NCBI GenBank assembly: GCA_002748425.1
Contig: PDSJ01000011.1
Coordinates: forward strand, 124,001-188,000
Direction of reading: 5' to 3'
Source of the DNA: a candidate division KSB3 bacterium
GTDB lineage: Bacteria > Moduliflexota > Moduliflexia > Moduliflexales > Moduliflexaceae
DNA length: 64,000 nucleotides
The stretch's first letter is position 1; the number at the start of each line of letters is the position of its first letter. Shown piece by piece: positions 45,800-55,961 of this stretch. The translations under genes were made by a program, and so were the position numbers. Below the pieces are notes generated by a model. It saw nothing but the letters and a program-made list of their open reading frames with translations, was not told the DNA's origin and ran no database searches.

Positions 45800-46594
45800 T
45801 TACAGTGGCATTTGACAGGACATTCGCTGAATGTCTTGCGCAATTCCACGCTGCGGATCGATGGTGAGCACAACAGCATGCAGACGTGGATTAAGAGTCG
45901 ATGGCTCAAAACGCACCGGCATCGCCGTTAAAAATTTTTGGATCGCCAATTCTTTTTTCACCCCCAGGACGGAGTCCATCGCGCCAGTCATACCGACATC
46001 CGTAATATAGGCCGTTCCCTGAGGCAGCACTCGTTCGTCGGCGGTCTGAACATGGGTATGCGTTCCCAGGACCGCTGCAACCCTACCGTCAAGATACCAG
46101 CCAAGAGCCTGTTTTTCAGCAGTTGCTTCCGCATGAAAATCCACAAGAATTACTGCACCACTGTCAGCTAAACGCATGATTTCTTCGTCTGCTGCCTGAA
46201 AAGGACAGCTATAGGCGTCCATAAACACCCTCCCGACAAGATTGATCACAGCTATCAGACGGCCGTTACGGCAAGTGTACTCACAGGTCCCTGCCCCCGG
46301 AGCTTCAGGCGATGACAGATTCATCGGACGAATCAATTCCTTTTTCTTGTCGAGATAGTCGATAATTTCTTTTTTTTTCCAGATATGATTGCCTGATGTG
46401 ATAATGTCAATCCCTGCTGCAAACAACTGATCGGCAATTTTCGGCGTCAGCCCCGCCCCGCCCGCTGCGTTCTCGCCGTTTGCGATGACAGCATCAAGCT
46501 GATAACGCTCACGAAGCTCGGGAAGCACACGTTTAACAAGGTCTCTTCCAGATTTACCGACAATATCTCCAATAACTACAATCTTCACAGTCAA
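45800..46594 (-). CDS. ymdB: YmdB-type metallophosphoesterase (TIGR00282 family)
   Basis: 264 residues. The family hydrolyses cyclic 2',3'/3',5' nucleotides and regulates RNase Y and biofilms in Bacillus. Signatures: IGDIVGKSGRD (metal Asp), ANGENAAGGAGLT, TSGNHIWKKKE (metal His/Asn), VDFHAEATAEKQAL (metal His) and GTHTHVQTADERVLP (HTH metal-binding). The frame's first codon is TTG (46594), 11 bases after a ggag site; GTG at 46588 is the alternative. It lies directly downstream of rny, the conserved Bacillus-like arrangement. Confidence 0.96.
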   Translation of the reverse strand: MTVKIVVIGDIVGKSGRDLVKRVLPELRERYQLDAVIANGENAAGGAGLTPKIADQLFAAGIDIITSGNHIWKKKEIIDYLDKKKELIRPMNLSSPEAPGAGTCEYTCRNGRLIAVINLVGRVFMDAYSCPFQAADEEIMRLADSGAVILVDFHAEATAEKQALGWYLDGRVAAVLGTHTHVQTADERVLPQGTAYITDVGMTGAMDSVLGVKKELAIQKFLTAMPVRFEPSTLNPRLHAVVLTIDPQRGIAQDIQRMSCQMPL

Positions 46595-46646
46595 AGAGCT
46601 GATTGCTCCGCCATGCGCTGCATGCGCATCACAGATAAATCGGCGT

Positions 46647-48209
46647 TTAATGCGCGTAAGTAAACGATCGGGTTTCTCGAATCACAGTCACTTTAATTTG
46701 CCCCGGATATTCTACCTCTTTTTCGATCCGCCGCGCAATATCGCTTGCCAGCACCACGGCTTCGTCGTCTGAGACTTTTTCGTAATTTACAATCACACGA
46801 ATTTCACGCCCGGCCTGAATGGCATACGAATTTTCGACACCATGGAATGAATTACTGATTTCTTCCAGCTTTTCGAGACGTTTGACATACGATTCAAGGA
46901 TTTCTCTCCGTGCTCCCGGACGAGCCGCTGAAAGGGCATCTGCCGCGGAAATGATAACTGCTTCCAGGCTTGTCGGCTCAATATCATAATGATGCGCTTC
47001 TATTGCATGGATGACTCGCTTGCTTTCATTATATTTCCGCGCTAATTCCGCACCAATCACTGCATGGGCGCCTTCAACTTCATGATTGACCGCCTTTCCA
47101 ATATCGTGCAGTAAGCCAGCGCGTTTGGCGACTTGAATGTTTGCTCCCAGTTCAGCCGCCATAATTCCAGCGATGTACGCAACCTCCTTTGAATGCAGCA
47201 GAACGTTTTGCGTGTAACTCGTGCGATACCTCAAACGTCCGAGCAAACGGATCGCTTCCGGATGCAGGCCGTGGATTCCTGCGTCAAAAGTAGCCTTTTC
47301 CCCTTCTTCATAGATAATGCCATCCATCTCGCCTCGAACTTTGCTCACGATTTCTTCAATCCGCGTGGGATGAATACGTCCGTCGGCGATCAGACGCTCG
47401 AGCGAGATGCGGGCGATCTCGCGCTTAATCGGGTCAAAACCTGACAAGATCACCGCGCCTGGTGTATCATCGATAATCAGATCAACACCCGCGACACTCT
47501 CAAAGGTACGAATATTTCGTCCTTCACGACCGATAATACGGCCTTTCATGTCATCATTCGGCAAAGCCACGACAGAGACTGTGGTCTCGGCAATATGATC
47601 CGCAGCGCAGCGCTGGATCGAGGTCATAATAATCTCTTTTGCCTTTTTATCCGCGTTCTGGCGGGCTTCTTCATGCAACCGCCGAATGGTTTTTGACGCT
47701 TCGTATCTTGCCTCATTCTCCATCCGCTGAACAAGCTCCTGCTTCGCTTCTTCAGCCGTCATCGCAGAAATATTCTCCAGGACGTTCTGCTGCTCCAGAA
47801 TCAGAGACGCATGCAACTCCTGCTCTTTGTGGAGCGCCTGTCGATGACTTTCGAGTTTTTGTTCGGAGATTAAGAGTTCTGCGCTTCGCTGGGCAAGCAT
47901 GGAGTCTTTGCGATCGAGATGCTCTTCTTTCTGGTTCAAACGGCTTTCTAATTTCGACAGCTCAACCCGCCGCTCTTTCGAATCTTGTTCAAATTCTGCG
48001 CGCGCCTGATAGAGCGCATCTTTCGCTTCAAGGAGAATCTGTTTCTTTTCCGCTTCCGCTTCCGCTTTCGCGTCTTCAATGATTTGTGCCGACAGTAATC
48101 CGGCTTTTGCGCTCCTGCGCTCGATCACCTCTTTTCGAAGCAGATAGCCAAGCCCGGCTCCGATCAGAATTCCAAAAGTTACTACTACAACGCTGCCGAT
48201 AGACACCAT
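46647..48209 (-). CDS. rny: Ribonuclease Y
   Basis: 520 residues. One N-terminal membrane segment ([18 protein letters not shown]), a long coiled coil (about 30-195), a KH RNA-binding domain (about 205-270; [15 protein letters not shown] is the GxxG loop), and an HD domain (about 335-430; [41 protein letters not shown] with the HD pair). It is an endoribonuclease that initiates mRNA decay at the membrane. Followed by ymdB; preceded by the probable 6S RNA. Confidence 0.98.
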   Translation of the reverse strand: MVSIGSVVVVTFGILIGAGLGYLLRKEVIERRSAKAGLLSAQIIEDAKAEAEAEKKQILLEAKDALYQARAEFEQDSKERRVELSKLESRLNQKEEHLDRKDSMLAQRSAELLISEQKLESHRQALHKEQELHASLILEQQNVLENISAMTAEEAKQELVQRMENEARYEASKTIRRLHEEARQNADKKAKEIIMTSIQRCAADHIAETTVSVVALPNDDMKGRIIGREGRNIRTFESVAGVDLIIDDTPGAVILSGFDPIKREIARISLERLIADGRIHPTRIEEIVSKVRGEMDGIIYEEGEKATFDAGIHGLHPEAIRLLGRLRYRTSYTQNVLLHSKEVAYIAGIMAAELGANIQVAKRAGLLHDIGKAVNHEVEGAHAVIGAELARKYNESKRVIHAIEAHHYDIEPTSLEAVIISAADALSAARPGARREILESYVKRLEKLEEISNSFHGVENSYAIQAGREIRVIVNYEKVSDDEAVVLASDIARRIEKEVEYPGQIKVTVIRETRSFTYAH

Positions 48210-48477
48210 AGGATCATATACCTCGCAGAAGCTTCACTGGACACGTCTTGTTAGCGCATGAGAACAATGACGGAGCCTTGCCTCTCAATCACTCAGACTT
48301 TTTTATATTGTGCGGATAAAAACCGGGACAGGAGGCTATATGAAGTTATGCCGCGCAACGGCATGTAACGTGTATGACGTCGTGCAGAGAAAACGAGGAC
48401 TCCACGCGTTCAGCGCAGGGACAAACTCGTGGAAGTTGCGTTTGGTTGACGCCTTCAAGGGCGCGCGAACAGACAAT

Positions 48478-48671
48478 GTCCCCCACCATTGCGCCGTGTG
48501 AAGTAAAATCTTTGAACCTGGTAAAACCAGGTGGGTGCTTTCGCAGGAATTTCACAAGGTCCCCAGTTTCAGAAGAAGCCGGGGCTTCTTATCCATCCCC
48601 AGTCTCAAGCTCCCTGTCTTGAAGTTGGTAGGCTCAAGAGTTTTACTACATCACGGTCACGGTAGGGGAAA
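48478..48671 (-). ncRNA. ssrS: Probable 6S RNA (ssrS)
   Basis: About 194 nt on the - strand. Its two ends pair: CCGTG and TCCCCTACC (5' arm, about 48652-48669) with CACGG and GGTGGGGGA (3' arm, about 48479-48498), with one wobble and a small internal loop. The 3' half holds a hairpin ACCTGGT-ttt-ACCAGGT (48516-48532) before CACGGCG, like the 3' part of known 6S RNAs, and the 5' half has CTTGAGCC. Location between pheT and rny matches the widespread pheST-(zapA)-6S-rny neighbourhood, although no zapA is visible. 6S RNA mimics an open promoter and sequesters sigma-70 polymerase. Exact ends are estimates. Confidence 0.65.
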
Positions 48672-49071
48672 CTCTACAATCTATTTTCACGATGTTCTCT
48701 GATATATAAAGATATCCTCTCAGAACAATATGAACAACGGCAGCATATATATCATGGCTAAAATCGCGATACTGTTCAACAACACTGCTCCAAAAAATTA
48801 AATTTTCAAAGCCGCAAGATAGAGAAAAAGCTCTGGGAACAAACTCTGCATCGCCGACACGATACACAACTTCGTATCTTTTGCACAGTTCTGCCGCTCG
48901 TTATTTCAGATGGAAGTCTTCATCGTCGTATTCACAACAACACTGGACGCATGATCTTTACTCGAGTATCACATACCAGGCACAACACACAAACCCATAT
49001 TGACAAAAATTTCGTCCCAGTACAGACATACATGCGGGAAAATTCTTTTCCCGTTTTTCACAGAACAACTA
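48672..49071. other. Gene-free stretch between pheT and the 6S RNA
   Basis: 400 bp with no supported gene; a zapA, common at this place in other bacteria, is not visible in any frame. The promoter of the 6S RNA should lie just above 48672. A hairpin lies at the pheT end. Confidence 0.5.
49035..49058. terminator. Hairpin beyond pheT
   Basis: CGGGAAAA (49035-49042) pairs with TTTTCCCG (49046-49053) around TTC; a TTTTT tract follows on the + strand only. It sits 19 bases beyond the pheT stop (- strand), so it may end that operon weakly or block + strand transcription. Confidence 0.55.
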
Positions 49072-51501
49072 TCACCGTAATCGAAGCCCTGCCCGGGCTT
49101 CCAATTGCGCGATAATACGCTGATGAACGCCGGCAACTTCGCGATCGGTCAGGGTTTTCTCCGCTGAACGATAGCACAGCGAATAGGTCAAACTTGCATT
49201 TTCATCGCCGACCTGCGGCCCGACATAGCGGTCGACCAACACCACCTTTTCCAGTAAGGGCTGCCCAACCTCAAAAATGATCGATTCGACTTCGGAAGCC
49301 TCAACCCTGGAGAGGGGCACAATAACTGCTAAATCCCGGTGAACCTCTGGATATTTGGGAAGCGGGTTGAATCCAGCTTGTAACTTCGCGGAGTGCACGA
49401 GCACATCGAAGCACAATTCAAATACATACACTTCCTCATCGGGAAGATCAAATGCGTCGCTGACATCAGGATGAATTTTTCCAAGAATGCCAAGAGTTTC
49501 ATCATCGACCCTGATCACGGCTGACTCCCCTGGATGAAGAAACGATTCCGAGTCGAGACGGCGAAAAAAATAAGGAATATGCAGCTGCCGAAGAACATTC
49601 TCCACAATGCCTTTCAGATCGTAAAAATCTACGGCCTCCTGACGTTGATTCCATCCGAATTCTTGCCGCTGACCACTCAAGACGCCACTGACAACCAGCT
49701 TTTCTTCGGGGAGAACGTCTGCCCCCTCATCAGCACTGAGAAAAATTTTTCCGATCTCAAAAAGCCGAATATTTTCTACTCGATTACTTCTGTTAGAAAT
49801 AAAATTTTCCAGTAAACCCGGAATTGTGGTCGTCCGTAAAACACTTTGCTCATTCGTCAAAGGATTTCTCAACGGGACCACCTTATCATAAGGATTCTTC
49901 TTGTCAATCCCTAATTTGCCCAAACTGTTCTTATCAAAAAAACTATAGTTTATCACTTCGTGCAATCCCTGACGCAAGAGGGATTCCCGGAGGACATGCT
50001 CGACATCTTTTGCAACACTGTTGACGCGGGGAGGAATTTCTCCTGAGGGGAGTGCCGCAGGAATATTGTCGAATCCGTAAACGCGTCCGACCTCTTCCAC
50101 CAAATCAATTTCCCGCTCAACGTCTGATCTGTAAGACGGGACTTCTACAGTCAAGCTCTCCTCAGAGCATTCGAGGGTCTGGAAACCAAGGCCGGAAAGA
50201 ATCTTTTCGATCACCGTCGATGGGATATCCACCCCGAGGATGCCGGAAACGCGAGCAAAGCGCAACGTCACTTTCACGGGAACATGCGGAGTCGGATACA
50301 CATCGAGAAGACCTCGACATACTCTTCCGCCACCAAGCTCAGCAATCAGTTTTATCGCCCGCTGCAAAGCAAGATCAGTGCTCTGCACATCAACGCAGCG
50401 TTCAAAACGATAGCTGGATTCAGTGCTTAAAGCAAGCTTTTTGGCAGTTTTTCGGATATTTGAAGGCTCAAAGCGGGCACTTTCCAGCAAGATCTCTGTT
50501 GTTGAATCGCTTATCTCGGAATTTTGCCCTCCCATAACACCGCCGATAGCGACATTTTTCTCACCATCAGCAATCATCAGCATACTATCGTCCAGTTGAC
50601 GTTCAACGCCATCCAGGGTCACAAAGCGCTCACCATCGTCAGCCCGGCGTACAAGAATCTTCCGGCCTTTGACCAGGTCCAAATCAAAAGCATGCAGGGG
50701 CTGCCCCAGCTCCATCATAACGAGATTGGTGACATCAACAACATTATTAATCGAGCGGACACCGAGACTTTCCAGCCGAGATTTCAGCCACAGGGGCGAA
50801 GGCGCAATCGTCACGCCGGAAATGACGCCGGCAGTATAACGGTGGCACAGTTCCGGACTTTCGATTGAAACGTCAATCTGTTCTGAGACCTCCGGCCCTT
50901 CTTCAGGATAGTCGATAAACGGGGAACGAAGCGGCACATCCAGTAAGGCGGAAAGCTCTCTGGCAATGCCGATATGGCTCAAACAATCCCCCCGATTCGG
51001 TGTCAGGCCGATTTCGAGCACAGTGTCATCTTCAGGCAGTCCCAACAGCCTGGCTGTCAGGGGAGTTCCGCCAGGAACGTCGGTGTGGAGATGCAAAATG
51101 CCGCTGTGATCGTTCCCAATCCCAAGTTCATCTTCAGCGCACAACATTCCGGACGACACAATTTCACGAATCTCCGTATCGAGAATCTTCATCCCGTTGG
51201 GCAAGACTGCTCCCGGAAGCGCGACAGCAACTTTGGCATCTGCGATCGCATTTGGAGCGCCACAGACAATAGTACGAGCAGCATCTTCTCCTGTGTCCAC
51301 CTGACATACTGAAAGTTTTTGCGCGTCAGGATGAGCCTGGACGTCAAGGATTTCTCCGACAACAACATGCTCAGGAATGCGAAAAGAAAAATCTTCCCGC
51401 CCTTCTACTTCAAGTCCGGCCATTGTCAGGAGATGCGCAAGTTCGTCAGCAGAGATCTGACACTCGATATATTCTTGTAGCCAGCGATAACTGATTTTCA
51501 T
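49072..51501 (-). CDS. pheT: Phenylalanyl-tRNA synthetase beta subunit
   Basis: 809 residues, standard bacterial PheT. Domains in order: N-terminal EMAP-like tRNA-binding domain (about 40-150; VVGEILDVQAHPDAQKLSVCQVD, read in parts), B3/B4 editing domain (about 210-385; HRYTAGVISGVTI, NNVVDVTNLVM, GQPLHAFD), B5 domain (about 405-475), the catalytic-like core (about 480-690), and the C-terminal ferredoxin-fold anticodon-binding domain (about 715-809; YPEVHRDLAVIVP). It pairs with PheS as an (alpha-beta)2 enzyme charging tRNA-Phe. Follows pheS after 52 bp. Confidence 0.98.
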   Translation of the reverse strand: MKISYRWLQEYIECQISADELAHLLTMAGLEVEGREDFSFRIPEHVVVGEILDVQAHPDAQKLSVCQVDTGEDAARTIVCGAPNAIADAKVAVALPGAVLPNGMKILDTEIREIVSSGMLCAEDELGIGNDHSGILHLHTDVPGGTPLTARLLGLPEDDTVLEIGLTPNRGDCLSHIGIARELSALLDVPLRSPFIDYPEEGPEVSEQIDVSIESPELCHRYTAGVISGVTIAPSPLWLKSRLESLGVRSINNVVDVTNLVMMELGQPLHAFDLDLVKGRKILVRRADDGERFVTLDGVERQLDDSMLMIADGEKNVAIGGVMGGQNSEISDSTTEILLESARFEPSNIRKTAKKLALSTESSYRFERCVDVQSTDLALQRAIKLIAELGGGRVCRGLLDVYPTPHVPVKVTLRFARVSGILGVDIPSTVIEKILSGLGFQTLECSEESLTVEVPSYRSDVEREIDLVEEVGRVYGFDNIPAALPSGEIPPRVNSVAKDVEHVLRESLLRQGLHEVINYSFFDKNSLGKLGIDKKNPYDKVVPLRNPLTNEQSVLRTTTIPGLLENFISNRSNRVENIRLFEIGKIFLSADEGADVLPEEKLVVSGVLSGQRQEFGWNQRQEAVDFYDLKGIVENVLRQLHIPYFFRRLDSESFLHPGESAVIRVDDETLGILGKIHPDVSDAFDLPDEEVYVFELCFDVLVHSAKLQAGFNPLPKYPEVHRDLAVIVPLSRVEASEVESIIFEVGQPLLEKVVLVDRYVGPQVGDENASLTYSLCYRSAEKTLTDREVAGVHQRIIAQLEARAGLRLR

Positions 51502-51553
51502 ACAACACCATCAGCCGTATGCTGCTCGGATACGGCTTTATGAGGCAAAAAAT

Positions 51554-52579
51554 TTAGAATTGTTCCAGAAACCGGATATCATTTTCAAAGAAAAGCCGGA
51601 TATCATGAATACCGTATTTCAACATCGCAATGCGTTCAACCCCCATGCCGAACGCGTAACCACTATACTGTTCCGGATCGTAATCGACCGCTTTGAAGAC
51701 ATTCGGATCAATCATGCCGGATCCTAAAATTTCAAGCCACCCGCTTTGCCCACACACCCGGCAGCCTTTTCCCTTGCACATCATACAGGAAATGTCGACC
51801 TCAGCGCTTGGCTCAGTAAACGGAAAAAAGCTGGGTCGGAAACGCAACGTCGTATCAGCACCGAACATGTCACGACAAAAAAGCGCTAAAATGCCCTTTA
51901 GATCGGCCATTGTAACATGCTTATCCACACACACCCCCTCAATTTGATGAAACATCGGGCTGTGGGAGATATCGGCATCTTGCCGATAGACCTTTCCCGG
52001 ACAAATAAACCTGACCGGAGGCGTATGCTTTTCCATGAAACGGATCTGCACTGGTGAGGTGTGGGTACGCAAAACGATCTTATCTTCCACGAAAAACGTA
52101 TCTTGCATGTCGCGTGCCGGATGATCTGTTGGGAAATTCAGCGCTTCGAAATTATAATAATCATGTTCAACTTCCGGCCCCTCAGCGACAGAAAAGCCTA
52201 AGCCTTCGAAAATGCGCTGTGCCTCAGCCATGACCTGAGTCAGAGGATGACGGCGGCCCCAAAAAGTCTGTCGTCCCGGCAGGGTAATATCGAGGCGTTT
52301 TTCTGCAAGTTGACGCTGTTTTTCCTCATCACTAAGCTGCTTTTCACGCTTTTGGCAAAGTTCCTGCAGACTGCGCTTGATGTCGTTAATATGTTTGCCG
52401 ACAGATGGGCGCTGATCGGGCGGCAGCCCACCCAACAGTTTCATCGATTGAGAGATCTGACTTTTTTTCCCCAGAAATTTCACCCGCAGACTCCCTAACG
52501 CCTCTAGGGACTGGGCATGGTGAAAGCCCTCTTCGGCAACAGCGCGAAGCGATTCCAGTTTCTGAATAATGTCTTCCAT
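51554..52579 (-). CDS. pheS: Phenylalanyl-tRNA synthetase alpha subunit
   Basis: 341 residues. N-terminal coiled-coil (about 1-90) binds tRNA; class II catalytic domain follows with motif 2 (IRFICPGKVYRQDADISHSPMFHQIEG, read in parts) and motif 3 (GMGVERIAMLKYGIHDIR). FRPSFFPFTEPSAEVDI is also characteristic. A cysteine cluster (CMMCKGKGCRVCGQSG) inside the catalytic part is a zinc-knuckle-like element found in many PheS proteins. Same operon as rplT (upstream) and pheT (downstream). Confidence 0.98.
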   Translation of the reverse strand: MEDIIQKLESLRAVAEEGFHHAQSLEALGSLRVKFLGKKSQISQSMKLLGGLPPDQRPSVGKHINDIKRSLQELCQKREKQLSDEEKQRQLAEKRLDITLPGRQTFWGRRHPLTQVMAEAQRIFEGLGFSVAEGPEVEHDYYNFEALNFPTDHPARDMQDTFFVEDKIVLRTHTSPVQIRFMEKHTPPVRFICPGKVYRQDADISHSPMFHQIEGVCVDKHVTMADLKGILALFCRDMFGADTTLRFRPSFFPFTEPSAEVDISCMMCKGKGCRVCGQSGWLEILGSGMIDPNVFKAVDYDPEQYSGYAFGMGVERIAMLKYGIHDIRLFFENDIRFLEQF

Positions 52580-52608
52580 ATCTCTTATGTGGAAATGCCG
52601 GCTGTTGT

Positions 52609-52974
52609 TCAGGCTGCTGCTGATTCGAGAGCCGATTTCGCTGTATCAACGAGATGAGCGAACACAGCAGAATCTTCCATCGCCAAATTAGCGAGCACAC
52701 GGCGATCCAGACGAACATTCGCCAGCTGCAGGCCTTTCATAAATTTACTGTAAGGCATGCCGCATGCACGGGCAGCCGCATTAATGCGAACGATCCATAA
52801 TCTTCTAAAGTCACGTTTGCGGCGTCTTCTATCGCGGTAGGAATAGGTCAACGCCTTGATGACCGCATTCTTTGCCGTGCGAAAGAGCTTGCTGCGTCCG
52901 CCACGAAACCCTTTGGCAAGCTTTAAAATTTTTTTGCGGCGTTTTCTTGATACATTACCACCTTTCACCCTCAT
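52609..52974 (-). CDS. rplT: 50S ribosomal protein L20
   Basis: 121 residues, basic. [23 protein letters not shown] and the following [43 protein letters not shown] (read in parts) match L20 throughout. L20 binds 23S rRNA early in large-subunit assembly and in many bacteria represses the infC-rpmI-rplT operon by binding its mRNA; I saw no defined L20 leader here. Position after rpmI is the universal order. Confidence 0.98.
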   Translation of the reverse strand: MRVKGGNVSRKRRKKILKLAKGFRGGRSKLFRTAKNAVIKALTYSYRDRRRRKRDFRRLWIVRINAAARACGMPYSKFMKGLQLANVRLDRRVLANLAMEDSAVFAHLVDTAKSALESAAA

Positions 52975-53030
52975 AATCTGCCACCTTCTCTTTTCTTAGT
53001 ATGTTAATGTCTTTTAAAAAACATAGACGG

Positions 53031-53228
53031 TTACACATACGGAATCAAACGCGCTATGCGTTTTTTATCTGATGCATCCACAAGTGTTGCATCCCGCAAA
53101 TGGCGTTTCCGTTTTGTAGTTTTTTTCGTAAAAATATGCCCTGCATTTGCCTTGTTTCGTTTAATTTTTCCGGATTTCGTTTTGCGAAAACGCTTCACAG
53201 CCCCTTTATTCGACTTCATCTTCGGCAT
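53031..53228 (-). CDS. rpmI: 50S ribosomal protein L35
   Basis: 65 residues, very basic. [23 protein letters not shown] and [23 protein letters not shown] are the L35 signature (read in parts), ending in [10 protein letters not shown]. Between infC and rplT as in nearly all bacteria. Confidence 0.98.
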   Translation of the reverse strand: MPKMKSNKGAVKRFRKTKSGKIKRNKANAGHIFTKKTTKRKRHLRDATLVDASDKKRIARLIPYV

Positions 53229-53305
53229 AATCTATTCCCTCTCTTTCCAAGAGCACAACAGCTCTCCAAGTTGTTGGCGTTTCAGAGTCTCCCTGCTCTG
53301 CACGC

Positions 53306-53869
53306 TCACTTTTTATGAGCTTTTGCTGTTTTTGCCACCAGGATCATCGTCATGCTGCGCCCTTCCATCTTTGGCATGCTTTCGACATCCCCAACGTCCT
53401 TCGTTTCCTCAATAAAACGATCCAATAACTTTCGTCCCAGTTCGCGGTGTACGATTTCACGCCCCCGAAACACGACGGACACTTTTGCTTTATCTCCACC
53501 CTCAAGAAAACGGATCACATGCTTCAGCTTGAATTGATAATCGTGTTCGTCGATTTTAGGACGAATCTTTACCTCTTTCACCTGAATAACGGTCTGCTTC
53601 TTTTTCGCGTCATGAGCGCGTTTTTGCTGCTTATAGCGAAACTTGCCGTAATCCATGACCTTGCACACCGGCGGCTTGGCATTGGGAGCAACCTCAACAA
53701 GGTCGAGACCCAGTTCCCCGGCTTTCGCGAGCGCGTCACGAGTATCAAGAACCCCCAATTGCTCCCCCTCGGGGCCAATCACACGGACTTCAGGCACTCG
53801 GATTTGAGTGTTTATTCGGTTTTCCGGCTGTTTCGGTTTTCGAGACTGGCTAAATCGTCGTCTTCTCAC
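53306..53869 (-). CDS. infC: Translation initiation factor IF-3
   Basis: 187 residues. The N-domain has INTQIRVPEVRVIGPEGEQLG and DLVEVAPNAKPPVCKVMDYGKFRY; after a lysine-rich linker, the C-domain has EVKIRPKIDEHDYQFKLKHV and VVFRGREIVHRELG (motifs read in parts). The start is GTG at 53869, four bases after the thrS stop with only a GTGAGTGAG run and no strong ribosome site, so expression probably depends on coupling to thrS. infC often uses rare start codons for autoregulation; here it is GTG rather than AUU. The C-terminus ends KAHKK. Confidence 0.97.
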   Translation of the reverse strand: MRRRRFSQSRKPKQPENRINTQIRVPEVRVIGPEGEQLGVLDTRDALAKAGELGLDLVEVAPNAKPPVCKVMDYGKFRYKQQKRAHDAKKKQTVIQVKEVKIRPKIDEHDYQFKLKHVIRFLEGGDKAKVSVVFRGREIVHRELGRKLLDRFIEETKDVGDVESMPKMEGRSMTMILVAKTAKAHKK

Positions 53870-53873
53870 TCAC

Positions 53874-55787
53874 TCACTGAACTTCATCTGACAACTGATG
53901 AAGAAGCTGATCAATCGTCAAAGAACCTAAGTCTCCCTTTCGTCTGTGGCGCAAGGAGACCGTCTGTCCGGAAACCTCCTTATCGCCGATTATCAACATA
54001 TACGGCAGTTGCTCCAACTGAGCAACTCGAATTTTTTGACCGATCTTCTCGTCTCGCATATCGATCTCAACTCGATACTTCGCATGCCGAAGTGCCGCCT
54101 GGACGGTTTTAGCATACTCGATATGACGCTCCCCGATCGGCAGAATCTTCAATTGAACAGGTGCCAGCCACAGCGGAAACGCCCCAGCATAATGCTCGAT
54201 CAACGCGCCGACAAACCGCTCCATTGATCCGAGAACAGTACGATGCACCATATACACATGATGCTTTTCGCCATCCTTGCCGACATAATTCACGTCAAAT
54301 CGAGATGGAAGGTTAAAGTCGAACTGTGTCGTCGGCCCCTGCCATCCCCTTCCCAGGGCATCGATCAGTTTTGTATCAATCTTCGGCCCGTAAAACACCG
54401 CTTCACCCTCCATACGCTTATAGGAAAGGCCTTTATGCTCCAGGGCTCTGACAAGCGTCTGCTCAGCAAGTTCCCAATTTTCATCTGAACCAGCATATTT
54501 CTCAGGATGTTGCGGATCTCGAACGCTCAATTCAACGTTATAATCATGAAAGCCAAAACTCTTCAACATGAACTCGGTCAGGTCGAGCACGCCGACAAGT
54601 TCATCAAACAACTGCTCCGGCGTACAAAAAATATGGGCATCATCCTGCGTGAATCCCCTCACGCGCAGCATCCCATGCAGCGTTCCGGAACGCTCATAGC
54701 GGTAAACCGTTCCCAGTTCAGCGTAACGCACCGGCAGTTCTCGATAGCTGCGAAGTGTATTATTATAAATAAGGATATGCCCCGGACAGTTCATCGGCTT
54801 CAATACATATTCTTCCTCATCGATCCCGAGGGTATACATATTTTCTCTATAAAAATTATAATGTCCGGATGTCCTCCACAGATCCGAGTGCGCAATATGC
54901 GGGATAGTCACAAGTTCGTAACCTCGTTCAACATGCACGTCTTTCCAGAAATCTTCGATGACCCGGCGAAGCACTGCCCCTTTGGGATGCCAGTAAATCA
55001 GGCCAGCACCAGCCTCCTGATGAATGCTGAACAGATCCAATTTCTTTCCCAGTTTTCGATGATCACGGCGTTTAGCTTCCTCCAGACGGTCGAGATGCTT
55101 TGTCAACTCTTTCTTTGATGGAAACGACGTTCCGTAAATACGTTGAAGCATCTGCCTCTTCTCATCGCCCCGCCAATATGCCCCAGCAATGCTGAGCAGC
55201 TTAAACGCCTTAATCTTTCCGGTTGACGGAACGTGCGGCCCCCGGCACAGATCGACGAAATCGCCCTGCTGGTATTGCGTAATTCGTTCACCTTCGGGAA
55301 GAGCGTTCAGAATCTCGACTTTATAGTCTTCACCATTCCGCTGAAAGAAGTCAATGGCTTCTCCCCGTGAAACTTCCTTGCGGACATACGGGAGATCGGC
55401 TTGTATCAGCTCAAGCATCTTCTGTTCGATTTTTCTGAGATCCTCCGGTGTAAACGTCTGTGTTGTATCGAAATCATAATAGAAACCATCGTCCACCGCA
55501 GGGCCGATAGCAACTTTTGTATCAGGGAAGAGAGATTTCACCGCCTGAGCCATAAGGTGTGATGTACTGTGACGATACACTTCAGCGCCCTCTTCGGATT
55601 CAAACGTCACAATCTCCACAGAAGCATTTTCTGTCAAGGGCGTACCCAAATCGCAGAGAACTCCATTGATTTTTGCAGCAAGCGCATCCTTCCCAAGTTT
55701 TCGATGGATCCGGGCTGCCAGTTCTGCCGCAGAAATTCCTTTTTCCACCTGCTTTATCGATCCATCCGGCAAGCTAATCTGTATCAT
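53874..55787 (-). CDS. thrS: Threonyl-tRNA synthetase
   Basis: 637 residues. TGS domain (about 1-62), SAD editing domain (about 65-230; HSTSHLMAQAV is its HxxxH motif, and the C-terminal histidine-cysteine pair lies near VDLCRGPHVPSTG), catalytic class II core (about 240-535; zinc-ligand cysteine in VLKPMNCPGH, RYERSGTLHGMLRVRGFTQDDAHIF read in parts), and an anticodon-binding domain (about 540-637; LAPVQLKILPIGERH). It charges tRNA-Thr and edits mischarged Ser. First gene of the operon running to pheT. No T-box leader is present in the 47 bp before the tRNA genes. Confidence 0.98.
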   Translation of the reverse strand: MIQISLPDGSIKQVEKGISAAELAARIHRKLGKDALAAKINGVLCDLGTPLTENASVEIVTFESEEGAEVYRHSTSHLMAQAVKSLFPDTKVAIGPAVDDGFYYDFDTTQTFTPEDLRKIEQKMLELIQADLPYVRKEVSRGEAIDFFQRNGEDYKVEILNALPEGERITQYQQGDFVDLCRGPHVPSTGKIKAFKLLSIAGAYWRGDEKRQMLQRIYGTSFPSKKELTKHLDRLEEAKRRDHRKLGKKLDLFSIHQEAGAGLIYWHPKGAVLRRVIEDFWKDVHVERGYELVTIPHIAHSDLWRTSGHYNFYRENMYTLGIDEEEYVLKPMNCPGHILIYNNTLRSYRELPVRYAELGTVYRYERSGTLHGMLRVRGFTQDDAHIFCTPEQLFDELVGVLDLTEFMLKSFGFHDYNVELSVRDPQHPEKYAGSDENWELAEQTLVRALEHKGLSYKRMEGEAVFYGPKIDTKLIDALGRGWQGPTTQFDFNLPSRFDVNYVGKDGEKHHVYMVHRTVLGSMERFVGALIEHYAGAFPLWLAPVQLKILPIGERHIEYAKTVQAALRHAKYRVEIDMRDEKIGQKIRVAQLEQLPYMLIIGDKEVSGQTVSLRHRRKGDLGSLTIDQLLHQLSDEVQ

Positions 55788-55835
55788 ACGCTTAGAAACT
55801 CTTCCAAAAACAACATTGACAGAAGGTGAATATTA

Positions 55836-55907
55836 TAGGCACGGGCGGTTTCGAACCGCCGACTTCTACCACGTCAAGGTAGCGCTCTCCCCCTGAGCTA
55901 CGTGCCT
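55836..55907 (-). tRNA. tRNA-Val (anticodon GAC), copy 1
   Basis: A full cloverleaf on the - strand: acceptor AGGCACG/CGTGCCT, D arm GCTCAGGGGGAGAGC, anticodon stem CTACC/GGTAG with loop TTGACGT, T arm GGCGG-TTCGAAA-CCGCC. The anticodon GAC reads GUC and GUU. CCA is not encoded. Identical to the copy at 55962-56033. Confidence 0.97.
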
Positions 55908-55961
55908 GTTCCACACATACGGTTATGATGGCACATCGAAAGCATTTATGCAAAAAAATAA

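Noticed and set aside
48560..48680. IS200/IS605 right end or omega-RNA, because of GATAAGAAGCCCC near the pheT-rny gap
   Set aside because: The long-range pairing with 48479-48498 and the pheT-rny setting fit a 6S RNA better, and there is no tnpB relic nearby.
48646..48867. zapA in the pheT-rny gap
   Set aside because: The only - strand frame of suitable length does not show ZapA residues.
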